In this document: positions 16,631 through 25,169 of the stretch, piece by piece
Position numbering within the stretch: position 1 is the stretch's first letter
Layout: each line of letters begins with the position of its first letter
Source of the DNA: Streptosporangium sp. NBC_01495
Lineage (GTDB): Bacteria > Actinomycetota > Actinomycetes > Streptosporangiales > Streptosporangiaceae
Assembly: GCF_036250735.1 (NCBI RefSeq)
Contig: NZ_CP109430.1
Location: 8,866,001-8,930,000, forward strand
Direction of reading: 5' to 3'
Length of the DNA stretch: 64,000 nucleotides
Position numbers and translations under genes: made by a program
The notes under the pieces: generated by a model
What the model was told of the DNA's origin: nothing
Seen by the model: the letters and a program-made list of their open reading frames with translations, nothing else
Databases searched by the model: none

Positions 16631-17444
16631 CCAGGGCGCGGCCGAGTTCCTCTACGCCCTCCAGGCGCAGGCCGACCCGCCCCCGCTGCCAGATGAGGGT
16701 GGGCCCGGCCGGGCGGGGGCGGACCGCGGCCTCGCCGCCACCCCTGGGCAGGTAGGTCAGGCCGTGGTGGGCCGGAATCCACTGCGCCTTCGCGGCGCCC
16801 ACGCCGGTCTCCTCCGGCCAGGGCGGGCCCAGGTCCTTGCGGAAGACGAGCTGGAGGCCGCCGTCGTACTCGTCCAGCCTGAGACCGGGCCAGAACAGCG
16901 ACACCACCCTGCCGCCGTCACTCACCCTGACCTCGGCGGGATCGCCGAGCGCGGCCGGGATCGAGATCGGGAACGCCACCTGTTCCCGTGCCTGCTCCAG
17001 GGTGACCCGCCGCTCGCCGGGCAGCGGCAGGGGAACCCCCGACGGCAGCGGCCCGGGATCGCCGATCCTGAGCTCGACCCCCGCGAAGCGCAGGATCTCC
17101 GCGACCGCCGCCCTTCCCGCGGGCGTCGCCCCCAGGAACAGGGCGACGAGGATCGCGACGGCGGCGACCACCGCCCGCCGCCGCGCCCGGCCGCCGTCCC
17201 GCAGCGCCTCCCACGCGCGCCGGAGCGCGCCGGGACCGCCCGGGACTGCGGGCGCCTCGGGGGCGCGGGTCTCGGGCGCGGGGCTCACGGGCGCGGGGCT
17301 CACGGGCGCCGGGGCCTCGGGGGCGAGTCGTGGTTCGAGGCGGGCCCGTACGGACCGCGCGACGTCGGCGGGAGGCGGGGACGGGACGTCGAGGGACTCA
17401 CCGAGGGCGAGGAGCCGGGCTTCGAGGTCGTCAGATGAGGTCAC
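16608..17444 (-). CDS. Membrane protein, probable anti-sigma factor partner
   Basis: A 278-aa protein. The cytoplasmic part (1-95) has a short helical start and a Pro/Ala/Glu-rich linker containing repeated APVSPAP. One membrane helix follows (AVVAAVAILVALFLGATPAG). The outer part has PFPISIPAAL-like QVAFPISIPAALGDPAEVRV, VVSLFWPG and LVFRKDLG, resembling the extracytoplasmic sensory parts of DUF4367-like anti-sigma proteins. It begins at GTG 17444, overlapping the ECF sigma gene by 14 nt, and is therefore its likely membrane-bound regulator. No zinc-finger anti-sigma motif is visible. Confidence 0.75.
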   Translation of the reverse strand: MTSSDDLEARLLALGESLDVPSPPPADVARSVRARLEPRLAPEAPAPVSPAPVSPAPETRAPEAPAVPGGPGALRRAWEALRDGGRARRRAVVAAVAILVALFLGATPAGRAAVAEILRFAGVELRIGDPGPLPSGVPLPLPGERRVTLEQAREQVAFPISIPAALGDPAEVRVSDGGRVVSLFWPGLRLDEYDGGLQLVFRKDLGPPWPEETGVGAAKAQWIPAHHGLTYLPRGGGEAAVRPRPAGPTLIWQRGRVGLRLEGVEELGRALEIARSVR

Positions 17445-18003
17445 GGGCCACCTCCTCGCGCAGACGGGCCAGGCCGCGGGAGGTCCGCGACTTGACGGTA
17501 CCGACGGGAAGGTCGAGCACCTGGGCGGTCTCGGCCTCCGACAGCTGCAGGAAATACCGGCAGACCACGGTCTCGCGTTCCCGTTCGGGCAGCGTACGCA
17601 CCGCGTCGAGGAGCCGCGCCCGCCGGTCGGTCGCGACGGACGCCTCCTCGGGTCCCTCGCCCGGTGTGGGAACGGCCTCGGTGAGCCGCGCGGTCAGCCT
17701 GTCGCGGCGCCCACGGGAGCGGGTCAGGTTGTGCGTCTCGTTGGCCACGATCCGCAGCAGCCAGGGGCGGAAGTGCGCGTCCCTGCGGAAGGAGCCCAGG
17801 TGGCGGTACGCCTTGACGAACGCCTCCTGGACCACGTCCTCGGCCTCGTCGGCGGCCCCGAGCATGGCCGCGGTGCGGTGCGCGAGCACGCTGTAGCGGG
17901 CGACCAGCACCTCATAGGCGTCCAGGTCACCGGCGAGCGATCGGGTGATCGCCTCGTCGTCGTCCGTCGGGGGCTCCTTCGCGGATGTCGTGAGAGATTC
18001 CAC
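17431..18003 (-). CDS. ECF sigma-70 factor
   Basis: A 190-aa extracytoplasmic-function sigma factor. Region 2: DAYEVLVARYSVLAHRTAAML, DEAEDVVQEAFVKAYRHLGSFR, HFRPWLLRIVANETHNLTRSR. Region 4: LLDAVRTLPERERETVVCRYFLQLSEAETAQVLDLPVGTVKSRTSRGLARLREE. The frame extends upstream to 18471, but only from GTG 18003 does the sequence look like a sigma factor. AAAGGGCTC is the only RBS candidate and is distant, so translation may be weak or leaderless. The overlapping downstream gene is its presumed anti-sigma factor. Confidence 0.9.
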   Translation of the reverse strand: MESLTTSAKEPPTDDDEAITRSLAGDLDAYEVLVARYSVLAHRTAAMLGAADEAEDVVQEAFVKAYRHLGSFRRDAHFRPWLLRIVANETHNLTRSRGRRDRLTARLTEAVPTPGEGPEEASVATDRRARLLDAVRTLPERERETVVCRYFLQLSEAETAQVLDLPVGTVKSRTSRGLARLREEVARDLI

Positions 18004-18185
18004 CGCATATGAGCCCTTTGCGGAAGCCCTCGTCTGCGGGCGTGACCGGAACCCCCCGCCGGGGTGTCCCCGCCGGAGGATGTGGACGCGGTGCCCGGAA
18101 CGCGGTGTCCGGAAGAGGGCGGCGGGCGGGACGCCCAACGTGAGGGAGGCGGGCAGGACGCCCGGGAGAAGGGAGGCGGGAGCCG

Positions 18186-20258
18186 TCAGTGGAGGGCGTA
18201 GGCGACCGCCGCGTCCGGGTCGGCCTCGTAGCCCTCGGCGAAGGCCGCGTCGTAGGTCTCGTCGCCGAGCAGCTGCCTGGCCGTCCGCTCGGCGACGGTC
18301 CGCGGCTCGGACATGCCCCCCGAGCCGAAGCCCTTGAGCCCGAAGGTGGCCCACAGCCGTACCCCCACCCCCTGGAGCCTGGCCGTGCGGCGACCGTCGC
18401 CCTCGACCGCGGCGATCACCGCGAGCTGGTCGACCGCCAGTGCCACGCCGGTGGCGTCGCGCAGGCGCCACTTGACGTCGAGCGACTGCCGGGCGGCCTC
18501 CGCGGCCTCGGCCACCCGGCCGAGGCCCAGCTGGGCGATGGACAGGACGTAGTCGCCGCAGGCGCGGGCCCAGCGCTCGCCGCGCGCGTCGCAGAGCCGC
18601 TGCACCTCCTTGAGCACGGAGACGGCCCTGTGGAACTCGCCGCGCCAGGTGACCGCCGTCGCCGCGGTCACCAGGGCGAGGGGTTCGCTGACGGTGGCGG
18701 CCTCGGCGCGGCGGAAGTACTCGCGTACGAGCTCCACGCAGGGTTCGACGTCCTCCAGGGCGCCGGAGCGCAGGGAACTGCAGGCCAGCCGGAGCTGGGC
18801 GTGCCCGGCCGCCGCGTAGTCACCCCAGTCGAGGGCCGCGGACAGTGCCGCCTCCGCCCGGCGCCGGCCCACCTCCAGCTCTCCCTGCGCGATCGCCACG
18901 CAGCCGTCGGCCCACAGGAGCCTGGGCAGCCCGGGATCGGTGACGGGGGCCGCCTCGATCGCCCGCGCCATGTGGTAGCGGCCCTCGTTCAGCCGGCCCA
19001 GGCAGAACCAGAGGATCCAGAGCGTTCCCGCGAGCTCGACGGACGTCGGGGAGGCGGGGTCGAGGGCGAGGCGGAGGTCGGTCATGGAGAAGGCGAGCCT
19101 GGCGGCCCACTCCTCCTGCCCCGGGCCGTACCAGTCGGCCTCGGCCCTGCGTGCCAGGTCGAGGTAGTGGTAGCGGTGCCGCTGCGCCAGCCGGGCCCCG
19201 TCGCCGAGCAGGGCGAGCCGCTCCCTGCCGTAGTCCCTGACCGTGGCGGGCTGCCGGTAGCCGCCGGGCACGGGGATCAGGAGAAACCTCTTCGCCAGGC
19301 TCGCCAGCAGGCCCGGTACGTCGCCCAGCTGCTCGTCGCCGCACACCCACTCGGCGGCGGCCGTGTCGAAGCCTCCCGCGAAAACCGAGAGCCTGGCCCA
19401 GAGCAGGCGCTCCCCCGGGTCGCACAGCTCGTGGCTCCGGCCGATCGCGGCGCGCACGATCCGGTGGCGGGGAGTCGGTGTCCAGCCGGAGGGGACCTCG
19501 AAGCGGTCCTCCAGGTGGTCGGCGAGCCGCTCCAGCGGCAGGGACCCCAGCCATCCGGCGGCCAGCTCGACGGCGAGCGGTACGCCGTCCAGCCGACGGC
19601 AGATCCTGGCCGCGGCCGCCATACCGGCCTCGGTCGTCTCCAGGCCGGGCACCACGGTCCCGGCCCGGTCGAGGAAGAGCCGCAGCGCGTCGTTCTCCTC
19701 CGCGTCTCGCGTCCCCGTACCCTCCGGGGCCGCGTCCCTCGTCCGCCGGCCCCTCGGGGCGGGTGCCTCGAGGGGCTCGACGGGGAGCAGCGCCTCCTGC
19801 GGCAACCCGAGCGGCCGGTGGGAGGTCGCGATGATCCGTACGCCGGGCGCCGCCGCCAGGATCTCCGCGACGAGGTCGCGGCAGGCGGGCAGGAGGTACT
19901 CGCAGGCGTCGAGGATCAGCAGGAGTCTCCTGCTCGCGAGGAACTCGACGAGCGTCCCGGTCTGCGACCGCGCGGACCGCTCCGGGAGCCCGAGGACGGC
20001 CGCGACCGTGTGGGCGAGCAGATCGCCGTTGCGCTCGCCGGAGAGCTCCACCAGCCAGGTGCCGTCCGGGTGGTGCTCCTGGCACTCCCGCGCGGCCCTG
20101 ACCGCGATTCGTGACTTGCCGATGCCGCCGACACCGGTGACCGTGGTCAGCGGCGTGTCGGCCAGGAGCTTCAGCAGCCGTCGCACCTCGCCTTCCCTGC
20201 CGATGAGGCCGTTCGTCTCCGCGGGCAGGTTCCCGCGCCACCACTGGGTCTGTTCCAT
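18186..20258 (-). CDS. NB-ARC/TPR STAND ATPase without visible DNA-binding domain (paralogue 3)
   Basis: A 690-aa ATPase paralogous to the two at 9.3-13.5 kb. It starts MEQTQWWRGNLPAETNGLIGREGEV; the GNLPAE segment matches the start of paralogue 2. Walker A is GVGGIGKS near residue 42 and Walker B LLLILDACEYL near 117; RLDGVPLAVELAA and RSHELCDPGERLLWARLS follow. A TPR-like C-terminal half ends YEADPDAAVAYAL, similar to paralogue 2 (HFEAAVAYAL). A charged insertion with two TRDA-type repeats lies near residue 180. ATG 20258 has AAAGGAG upstream; a GTG at 20282 is possible. No output domain is visible, so these proteins may act through protein contacts. Confidence 0.83.
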   Translation of the reverse strand: MEQTQWWRGNLPAETNGLIGREGEVRRLLKLLADTPLTTVTGVGGIGKSRIAVRAARECQEHHPDGTWLVELSGERNGDLLAHTVAAVLGLPERSARSQTGTLVEFLASRRLLLILDACEYLLPACRDLVAEILAAAPGVRIIATSHRPLGLPQEALLPVEPLEAPAPRGRRTRDAAPEGTGTRDAEENDALRLFLDRAGTVVPGLETTEAGMAAAARICRRLDGVPLAVELAAGWLGSLPLERLADHLEDRFEVPSGWTPTPRHRIVRAAIGRSHELCDPGERLLWARLSVFAGGFDTAAAEWVCGDEQLGDVPGLLASLAKRFLLIPVPGGYRQPATVRDYGRERLALLGDGARLAQRHRYHYLDLARRAEADWYGPGQEEWAARLAFSMTDLRLALDPASPTSVELAGTLWILWFCLGRLNEGRYHMARAIEAAPVTDPGLPRLLWADGCVAIAQGELEVGRRRAEAALSAALDWGDYAAAGHAQLRLACSSLRSGALEDVEPCVELVREYFRRAEAATVSEPLALVTAATAVTWRGEFHRAVSVLKEVQRLCDARGERWARACGDYVLSIAQLGLGRVAEAAEAARQSLDVKWRLRDATGVALAVDQLAVIAAVEGDGRRTARLQGVGVRLWATFGLKGFGSGGMSEPRTVAERTARQLLGDETYDAAFAEGYEADPDAAVAYALH

Positions 20259-20658
20259 CGATTCGCGCTCCTTTTTTTCCACTCACCGGGAATCGCACCC
20301 TTTCCAAATCACGAACCGGTCGGACCGCCATTTCCGAGGGGGGTTTCCTTGTCCTCCGGTGCAAATCTCACCGCCGGGTCGAGGTCGAACTTCCTCCGTA
20401 CGGCGTGAAGCGCGGAAATGCTGGTGCTTTATGGCTGATTCGGCGGAGCCGGTAATCGGGGCGGGGACGGGGGGCGTATCGCCCGCCGAGTCCCGCCGGC
20501 GCTCGTCGTGAACTCGCCGTAAGAGCGCTCGTCGCGGAGGGGCGGCACCGGCCGTGAGGCGTTTGAGGGGTCGCCGTGAGGGAAGCGCCACTAGACTCTG
20601 GCTGTCCCTGGCCGCGGCCTCGCCCCGGCCTTTCCGTAAGCGAGCTGGACGGAACCGC
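20259..20658. other. Divergent intergenic region
   Basis: About 400 bp between a minus-strand ATPase gene and a plus-strand methyltransferase gene. It should hold both promoters. CACTAGACTCTGGC near 20590 contains TAGACT, a plausible -10 for the methyltransferase. No gene was found. Confidence 0.5.
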
Positions 20659-21390
20659 ATGTCTGGGTATGACCGCGTAGTGCAACCCGCGGCCGGTGAC
20701 GAGGCCCTGGAGAACCACCTGGGTGGGGACGAGGCCAAGAACTACCGGCAGTACGAGCTCGACATGGTCGCCCCGCACGTGGGCCGGTCCATGCTGGAGA
20801 TCGGCTCCGGGCTGGGCCACTTCGCCGAGGCCTTCCTGCCCCGCCTCGACCGGCTGGTGGTCAGCGATTTCGACCCCTACTGCGTGGAGCAGCTGGAGAA
20901 GCGTTTCGAGGGCCGCGACGACATCGACGTGCTCCAGTTCGGCCTGCCGACCGAGATCCCGATCGGTGAGAAGGTCGACACCGTCGTGATGATGAACGTC
21001 CTGGAGCACATCGAGGACGACGTCGAGGCCCTGCGCTCGCTCGCCAGGGTCACCCTCCCCGGCGGCCGGATCGTCATCTGGGTGCCCGGCTACATGCAGC
21101 TGTACGGAGACTTCGACCGCAAGGTCGGCCACGTCACCCGCTACACCCCCGCCACCCTGCGCAGCACGGTCTCCAAGGCGGGCCTGGACATCGACGTGCT
21201 CAAGCCGATCAACTTCCTGGGCGGCATCGCCTGGTGGGCCGCTGTCCGCCGCGGGGGCGTCGGCTACCCCGATCCCCGCCTGGTCAAGATCTACGACCGT
21301 ACGGTGGTGCCGCTGACCCGCCTCATCGAGCGCTTCGTCCGCCCGCCGTTCGGGCAGACCGTCTTCTGCGTCGCCCGCGTGCCCAAGTAA
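20659..21390 (+). CDS. Class I SAM-dependent methyltransferase
   Basis: A 243-aa methyltransferase. The SAM site is MLEIGSGLGHFAEAF (motif I, near residue 45), with VVSDFDPYCVEQL as the acidic motif II and VVMMNVLEHIEDD as the post-I catalytic-side motif. The tail TRYTPATLRSTVSKAGLDI and the basic C-terminal region (RLIERFVRPPFGQTVFCVARVPK) resemble methyltransferases linked to cell-surface sugar or lipid synthesis. ATG 20659 follows GGACGGAA. The substrate is unknown, and no biosynthetic neighbours suggest one. Confidence 0.87.
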   Translation: MSGYDRVVQPAAGDEALENHLGGDEAKNYRQYELDMVAPHVGRSMLEIGSGLGHFAEAFLPRLDRLVVSDFDPYCVEQLEKRFEGRDDIDVLQFGLPTEIPIGEKVDTVVMMNVLEHIEDDVEALRSLARVTLPGGRIVIWVPGYMQLYGDFDRKVGHVTRYTPATLRSTVSKAGLDIDVLKPINFLGGIAWWAAVRRGGVGYPDPRLVKIYDRTVVPLTRLIERFVRPPFGQTVFCVARVPK

Positions 21391-21459
21391 CCCGCACACC
21401 CGCGTCAACCCGCGCGGTGCGGCTCCCGGATCTCCGGGGCGGCACCGCGCGCGGCTTTT

Positions 21460-21500
21460 CCGGGACCTTCACAGTCGGGACCTTCACAGTCGGGGCTCCC
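21460..21500. repeat. 15-16-bp direct repeat downstream of methyltransferase gene
   Basis: GGGACCTTCACAGTC occurs twice in tandem, followed by a degenerate third copy (GGGGCTCCCACGGTC). It lies in the gap between the methyltransferase and the secreted-protein gene. No function is evident. Confidence 0.7.
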
Positions 21501-21644
21501 ACGGTCGAGCATGGCCGAACATGGTCGAGGCCCTCACTTTCAAGGCTCTCATGGAATTCCCAGGATCCTCCTTCAAAGATCACAGCCCGGGACGATTGCC
21601 TGATCGACGTCTCCCCGTCGGGAGGCGTTCCCGGAAGGACCACC

Positions 21645-22166
21645 ATGAAGAGGAAACTGGCACTCGGCGCCGCGGCCATTACGGCGTCGATCATGCTGAC
21701 GGGCTCCACCGCCTGGGCGACCGACACGGCTCCCCCGGTGCCGACCGGCGTGACCGCCATCGCCGACCAGCTGCTCAAGGCCGACTCCACGCTTCGCGGA
21801 CCGAGGCTGCGCTCCCACTACAACCTGTGGGTGGTCGGCATCCACGGACGGGCCACCGTCAGGGACAAGGGTGCGAAGTTCATCGAGTACACCTGGCAGC
21901 GAGGCGTGATCACCGCCAAGGGCGAGAACAAGCTGACCGTCAAGAGCAAGGACGGCCTCGTCTGGAACTGGAACCTCGACACGTCCACGAGGATCCGCAG
22001 GATCGGCGTCCGCGCCGACCTGACCAAGCTGGTCGTCGGTGACGGGGTCTTCGTGATCGGCGTCCCCACCTCGACCGACCCGACGGCCGCCGCGGTGTTC
22101 GTGCCGCGTAACCGCGCCCTCCTGGACCCGCCGGCCACCACCCCCGCTCCCACGCCGGGAAGCTGA
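21645..22166 (+). CDS. Secreted hypothetical protein (DUF5666-like beta domain)
   Basis: A 173-aa exported protein with a clear signal peptide (MKRKLALGAAAITASIMLTGSTAWA, cleavage after AWA). The mature part has a short beta-rich domain, FIEYTWQRGVITAKGENKLTVKSKDGLVWNWNLDTSTRI followed by LVVGDGVFVIGVP, which resembles the DUF5666 pattern of a small OB/SH3-like domain. The tail is Pro/Thr-rich. GGAAGGACCACC precedes ATG 21645. A 10-bp inverted repeat (GAAGCGGTGG at 22202, CCACCGCTTC at 22235) follows the stop and may aid termination. No function is known; the two-component system comes next. Confidence 0.75.
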   Translation: MKRKLALGAAAITASIMLTGSTAWATDTAPPVPTGVTAIADQLLKADSTLRGPRLRSHYNLWVVGIHGRATVRDKGAKFIEYTWQRGVITAKGENKLTVKSKDGLVWNWNLDTSTRIRRIGVRADLTKLVVGDGVFVIGVPTSTDPTAAAVFVPRNRALLDPPATTPAPTPGS

Positions 22167-22320
22167 CCGGGGACCCCGGAGGCCTGGCGGAAGCTGACCG
22201 TGAAGCGGTGGGGTCACCGAGATGCGCCGGGATTCCACCGCTTCGCGGCGGCCTTCGATTAAGGACTAACAGCTACGAACTGGGACGAAACCCGGGTCAG
22301 TAGGCAAGAATGGGGCCTCC

Positions 22321-23007
22321 ATGAATGAGCGCACCATCCTCGTCGTCGAGGACGACCCCAACATCCGTGACATCGTCGAGGTCGCCCTGCGCTTCCACGG
22401 CTTCGGGGTGAAGGGCGTGGCGACCGGCGGGGAGGCCCTCGCCGCGGTGGAGGGCGTTCCCCCCGCGCTGATCGTGCTCGACGTGATGCTCCCCGACGTC
22501 GACGGCTTCGAGGTGTGCCGGAGGATCAGGACCGCGGGCCTGCACACCCCGGTGATCTTCCTGACGGCCAGGGACACCTCCACCGACACCGTGCGCGGCC
22601 TCACCCTGGGCGGCGACGACTACGTCACCAAGCCCTTCTCGGTCGAGGCCCTCGTCGCCCGCGTGCGGGCGGTGCTCCGCAGGACGACCGTCTCCGACGA
22701 CCCGGGCGGGACGCTCCGGGTGGCGGACCTGGAGCTCGACGAGGCGCGCTGGGAGGCGCGGCGGGCCGGAGTCACACTGGACCTCTCCCCCACCGAGTTC
22801 CGGCTGCTCGCCTTCCTGATGGAACATCCCGGCCTGGTCCTGACGAAGCGCCAGCTGCTGGAGCACGTCTGGGGCTACGGGGGTTCGTCGCAGGTCGTCG
22901 AGACGTACATCTCCTACCTGCGCCGCAAGCTCGACCCGCTCGGCCCGCCGCTGATCCACACCCAGCGCGGGGTCGGTTACGCGCTGCGCCCGCCCCAGAG
23001 CGCCTGA
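22321..23007 (+). CDS. OmpR/PhoB-family response regulator
   Basis: A 228-aa two-component response regulator. The receiver domain has acidic pair EDDP near residue 10, the phosphoacceptor Asp in LIVLDVMLPDVDG near residue 52, FLTAR and KPFSVEALVARV. The C-terminal winged helix has DLSPTEFRLLAFLMEHPGLVLTKRQLLEHVWG and VVETYISYLRRKLD, ending with RGVGYALR. The stop overlaps the ATG of the histidine kinase by one base (TGATG), so the two are co-translated partners. Confidence 0.95.
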   Translation: MNERTILVVEDDPNIRDIVEVALRFHGFGVKGVATGGEALAAVEGVPPALIVLDVMLPDVDGFEVCRRIRTAGLHTPVIFLTARDTSTDTVRGLTLGGDDYVTKPFSVEALVARVRAVLRRTTVSDDPGGTLRVADLELDEARWEARRAGVTLDLSPTEFRLLAFLMEHPGLVLTKRQLLEHVWGYGGSSQVVETYISYLRRKLDPLGPPLIHTQRGVGYALRPPQSA

Positions 23008-24416
23008 TGTCGCTCAGGGCACGGCTGCTCGCCGGCCTGCTCGCGGTGAGCACGGTCCTGCTGGTGATGCTGTCCATCGTGAGCGTCCTCGTCCTGCGCG
23101 GGCACCTGATGGAAAGGCTCGACGGGCAGCTGCGGGCGGCCACCGCGACCGCCGCCAAGCGGATCGTCGCCGCCCCCGGCGGCCAGCTCGCGCAGACCCT
23201 GACCGGGTCCACCTACGCCGTGGCCGCGATGAACCTCACCTCGGGCCGGGCCAGGCTCGTCAACGGGGACGCGCCCGCCGCCGCGACCGTACCGCAGCTG
23301 GTGGAGGCGCTCGGTGTCGCCCGGCTGAGGGCCCAGGCCGAGAGCGGGGAGGCGTTCACCCTCGACACGGTGGGCGACCAGCGCATGATCGCACGGGTGG
23401 CCGAGGCCAGGCAGGGCAACCGGCTGGTGGTCGTCGCCGTCCCGCTGGAGTCCGTCGAGGCCCCGATCCGCCGGCTCGTCATCGCCGAGCTGCTCACCGG
23501 CGGCGCGCTGATCCTGGTGCTGGCGCTCGCGGGCCGCGCCCTGATCACCAGGGGTCTCTCGCCGCTGGCCAGGATCGCCGGGGCGGCGTACCACATGGCC
23601 GGGGAGGGCGACCTGTCGGTCCGCATGCCCGAGGGGCCCTCGGAGGTCGGGCGGATCGGCACGGCCGTGAACCTGCTGCTCGACCGGATCGCGGGAGCCT
23701 TCAGAGATCGGTGGGCGTCGGAGGAGCGCGTCCGCCGCTTCGCCGCGGACGCCTCGCACGAGCTGCGGACCCCGCTGTCCACCATCCGGGGGTACGCCGA
23801 GCTCTACCGGACCGGGGCGCTGCGCGCCGAGGACATGCCCAGGATCATGGGCAGGATCGAGGACGAGGCCACCCGGATGGGTGATCTCGTCAGCCAGATG
23901 CTCGACCTCGCCCGGCTGGACAGGAACGCCGGGCTCCAGCCCACGGAGACCGATCTGGCCTCGGTGGCGCGTGACGTGAGCGCGGACTGCACGGCCATCG
24001 AGCCGGAGTCGCTGATCGTCGTCGACGCCCCGGAGTCGCTGACCGTCATCGCCGACGAGGCCAGGATCCGGCAGATCCTGGTCAACCTCCTGGCGAACGT
24101 GCGGGCGCACACGCCCGCGGGGACCACGGCCACCGTACGGGTCGAGCGGCGGTCACACGGCGGCGCGCTGATCGAGGTCTCCGACGACGGCCCCGGGATG
24201 TCCGCCGAGCAGGTGGACAGGGCCTTCGACCGCTTCCACCGGGGCGGGGAGCGGCTGCCCGACGGCGCCGGGCTGGGGCTGTCGATCGTCAAGGCGATCA
24301 CCGACGCGCACGGGGGCGGCTGCTGGATCACCTCGGTCCCCGGCGAGGGCACCCGCGTTCACGTCGAGCTTCCCGAGCGTCCCGCCCCGGCGGGACCGGC
24401 CGGTTTCGCCGCCTGA
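23007..24416 (+). CDS. Sensor histidine kinase
   Basis: A 469-aa membrane kinase of the HPK1/EnvZ-like class. An N-terminal helix (LLAVSTVLLVMLSIVSVLVL), an extracytoplasmic segment of about 130 residues and a second helix (ELLTGGALILVLALAGRALI) are followed by a HAMP domain. The phosphoacceptor is in FAADASHELRTPLSTIRGYAEL; the ATP-binding domain has NLLANVRAHTP (N box), SDDGPGMS (G1) and DGAGLGLSIVKAI (G2). It phosphorylates the response regulator just upstream. The last codons (PAPAGPAGFAA) are the first copy of a repeat that continues beyond the stop. The stimulus is unknown. Confidence 0.95.
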   Translation: MSLRARLLAGLLAVSTVLLVMLSIVSVLVLRGHLMERLDGQLRAATATAAKRIVAAPGGQLAQTLTGSTYAVAAMNLTSGRARLVNGDAPAAATVPQLVEALGVARLRAQAESGEAFTLDTVGDQRMIARVAEARQGNRLVVVAVPLESVEAPIRRLVIAELLTGGALILVLALAGRALITRGLSPLARIAGAAYHMAGEGDLSVRMPEGPSEVGRIGTAVNLLLDRIAGAFRDRWASEERVRRFAADASHELRTPLSTIRGYAELYRTGALRAEDMPRIMGRIEDEATRMGDLVSQMLDLARLDRNAGLQPTETDLASVARDVSADCTAIEPESLIVVDAPESLTVIADEARIRQILVNLLANVRAHTPAGTTATVRVERRSHGGALIEVSDDGPGMSAEQVDRAFDRFHRGGERLPDGAGLGLSIVKAITDAHGGGCWITSVPGEGTRVHVELPERPAPAGPAGFAA

Positions 24417-24535
24417 GATCAGCCGTTTCACCGTGGGAGTTCCGGCGGGACCGGCCGGTTTCGCGGTCCGGGGTCGGCCGGGGTCAGCCGTTTCACCGTG
24501 GGGATCCCGGCGGGACCGGCCGGTTTCGCCAGGTG
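24387..24535 (+). repeat. Three copies of a ~55-65-bp repeat running out of the kinase gene
   Basis: CCGGCGGGACCGGCCGGTTT occurs at 24387, 24442 and 24507, each with adjacent TCAGCCGTTTCACCGTGGG in the spacers. The first copy encodes the kinase C-terminus; the others lie after the stop. The unit is itself partly palindromic (CCGGC...GCCGG). Confidence 0.85.
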
Positions 24536-24773
24536 ATCACCGCCGGTCCCACCGGTCCGGCGTGCTCCGGAGAAGGCGGCGAACAAATGGGTTGCGCGCC
24601 TCGGCGGGGGCGTCATATGTTCGTCCGCATGTGGATTAACTCCTAAGAGCCGGCGTCGATCAGCCCTCGCTGATCCGCCCGCACTCAGCCCTCTGGCCCC
24701 GTTCGTCTGACGCGGCAGCTGAGTTGTCCGACCCGGGATCGCGCCGCGTCGTCACATTTCCCAAGGAGTCCAT
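24536..24773. other. Gap before the small basic protein gene
   Basis: Together with the repeat upstream, this makes a 357-bp gene-free stretch. It has GATCAGCCCTCGCTGATC near 24657, a small hairpin, and should contain the promoter of the 63-aa protein. I found no clear promoter pair. Confidence 0.45.
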
Positions 24774-24965
24774 ATGCGAATTCATCCTGTCCAGAAGTCC
24801 GCTCAGAAGCGTGGCGGGAAGTCCAGGACCGCCAAAACCGCCAAGCCCCGCACCCCGCTCCCCGAGCACGTCGTGCCCGCGGCGCCCCGGCAGATGCCGA
24901 TGCCCCCGATGCCGATGAGGCCGACGCAGCAGCCGCGCCGGATCCCCGGCAAGGGTGGCCGCTGA
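24774..24965 (+). CDS. Small basic Pro/Met-rich protein, unknown function
   Basis: A 63-aa protein, strongly basic at its N-terminal half (QKSAQKRGGKSRTAKTAKPR) and rich in Pro, Met and Arg in the second half (PAAPRQMPMPPMPMRPTQQP). It has no signal peptide or membrane helix and is probably disordered. AAGGAG stands 5 nt before ATG 24774, one of the best ribosome-binding sites in the window, and a good hairpin terminator follows, which argues for a real gene. The basic half could bind nucleic acid. I do not recognise the family. Confidence 0.65.
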   Translation: MRIHPVQKSAQKRGGKSRTAKTAKPRTPLPEHVVPAAPRQMPMPPMPMRPTQQPRRIPGKGGR

Positions 24966-24981
24966 CCCGCGGCCCCTTCGA

Positions 24982-25021
24982 GGAAAGTCCCGGCCCTGGA
25001 TTCCCAGGACCGGGGCTTTCC
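24982..25021 (+). terminator. Terminator hairpin after small basic protein gene
   Basis: GGAAAGTCCCGGCCCTGG pairs with CCAGGACCGGGGCTTTCC across a short loop, with two G-U or mismatch positions. It lies 17 nt after the stop. Part of its right arm (ACCGGGGCTTTCC) recurs 61 bp later at about 25070. Confidence 0.7.
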
Positions 25022-25160
25022 CACCTCACGGCCCCTCACGGGCACCCCGTCGGCTCAGGCCGTCGCCGGACCGGGGCTTTCCGCACCTCGCGGACCCCTC
25101 ACCGGCACCTCACGGACACCCAGAGCACCTCGGACGCCCCATCGGCTCAGGCCGTCGCGG
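25022..25160. repeat. Degenerate ~61-bp repeats before the thiolase 3' end
   Basis: ACCGGGGCTTTCC plus CACCTCRCGG and CCCCTCAC recur at about 25010 and 25070, and CGGCTCAGGCCGTCGC occurs at 25050 and 25143, the latter 20 bp from the thiolase stop. No gene is present. Confidence 0.65.
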
Positions 25161-25169
25161 GCACCGGCG

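Noticed and set aside
18004..18471. N-terminal extension of the ECF sigma factor to 18471
   Set aside because: The added 156 residues are low-complexity and unlike any sigma factor; GTG 18003 gives a normal length.
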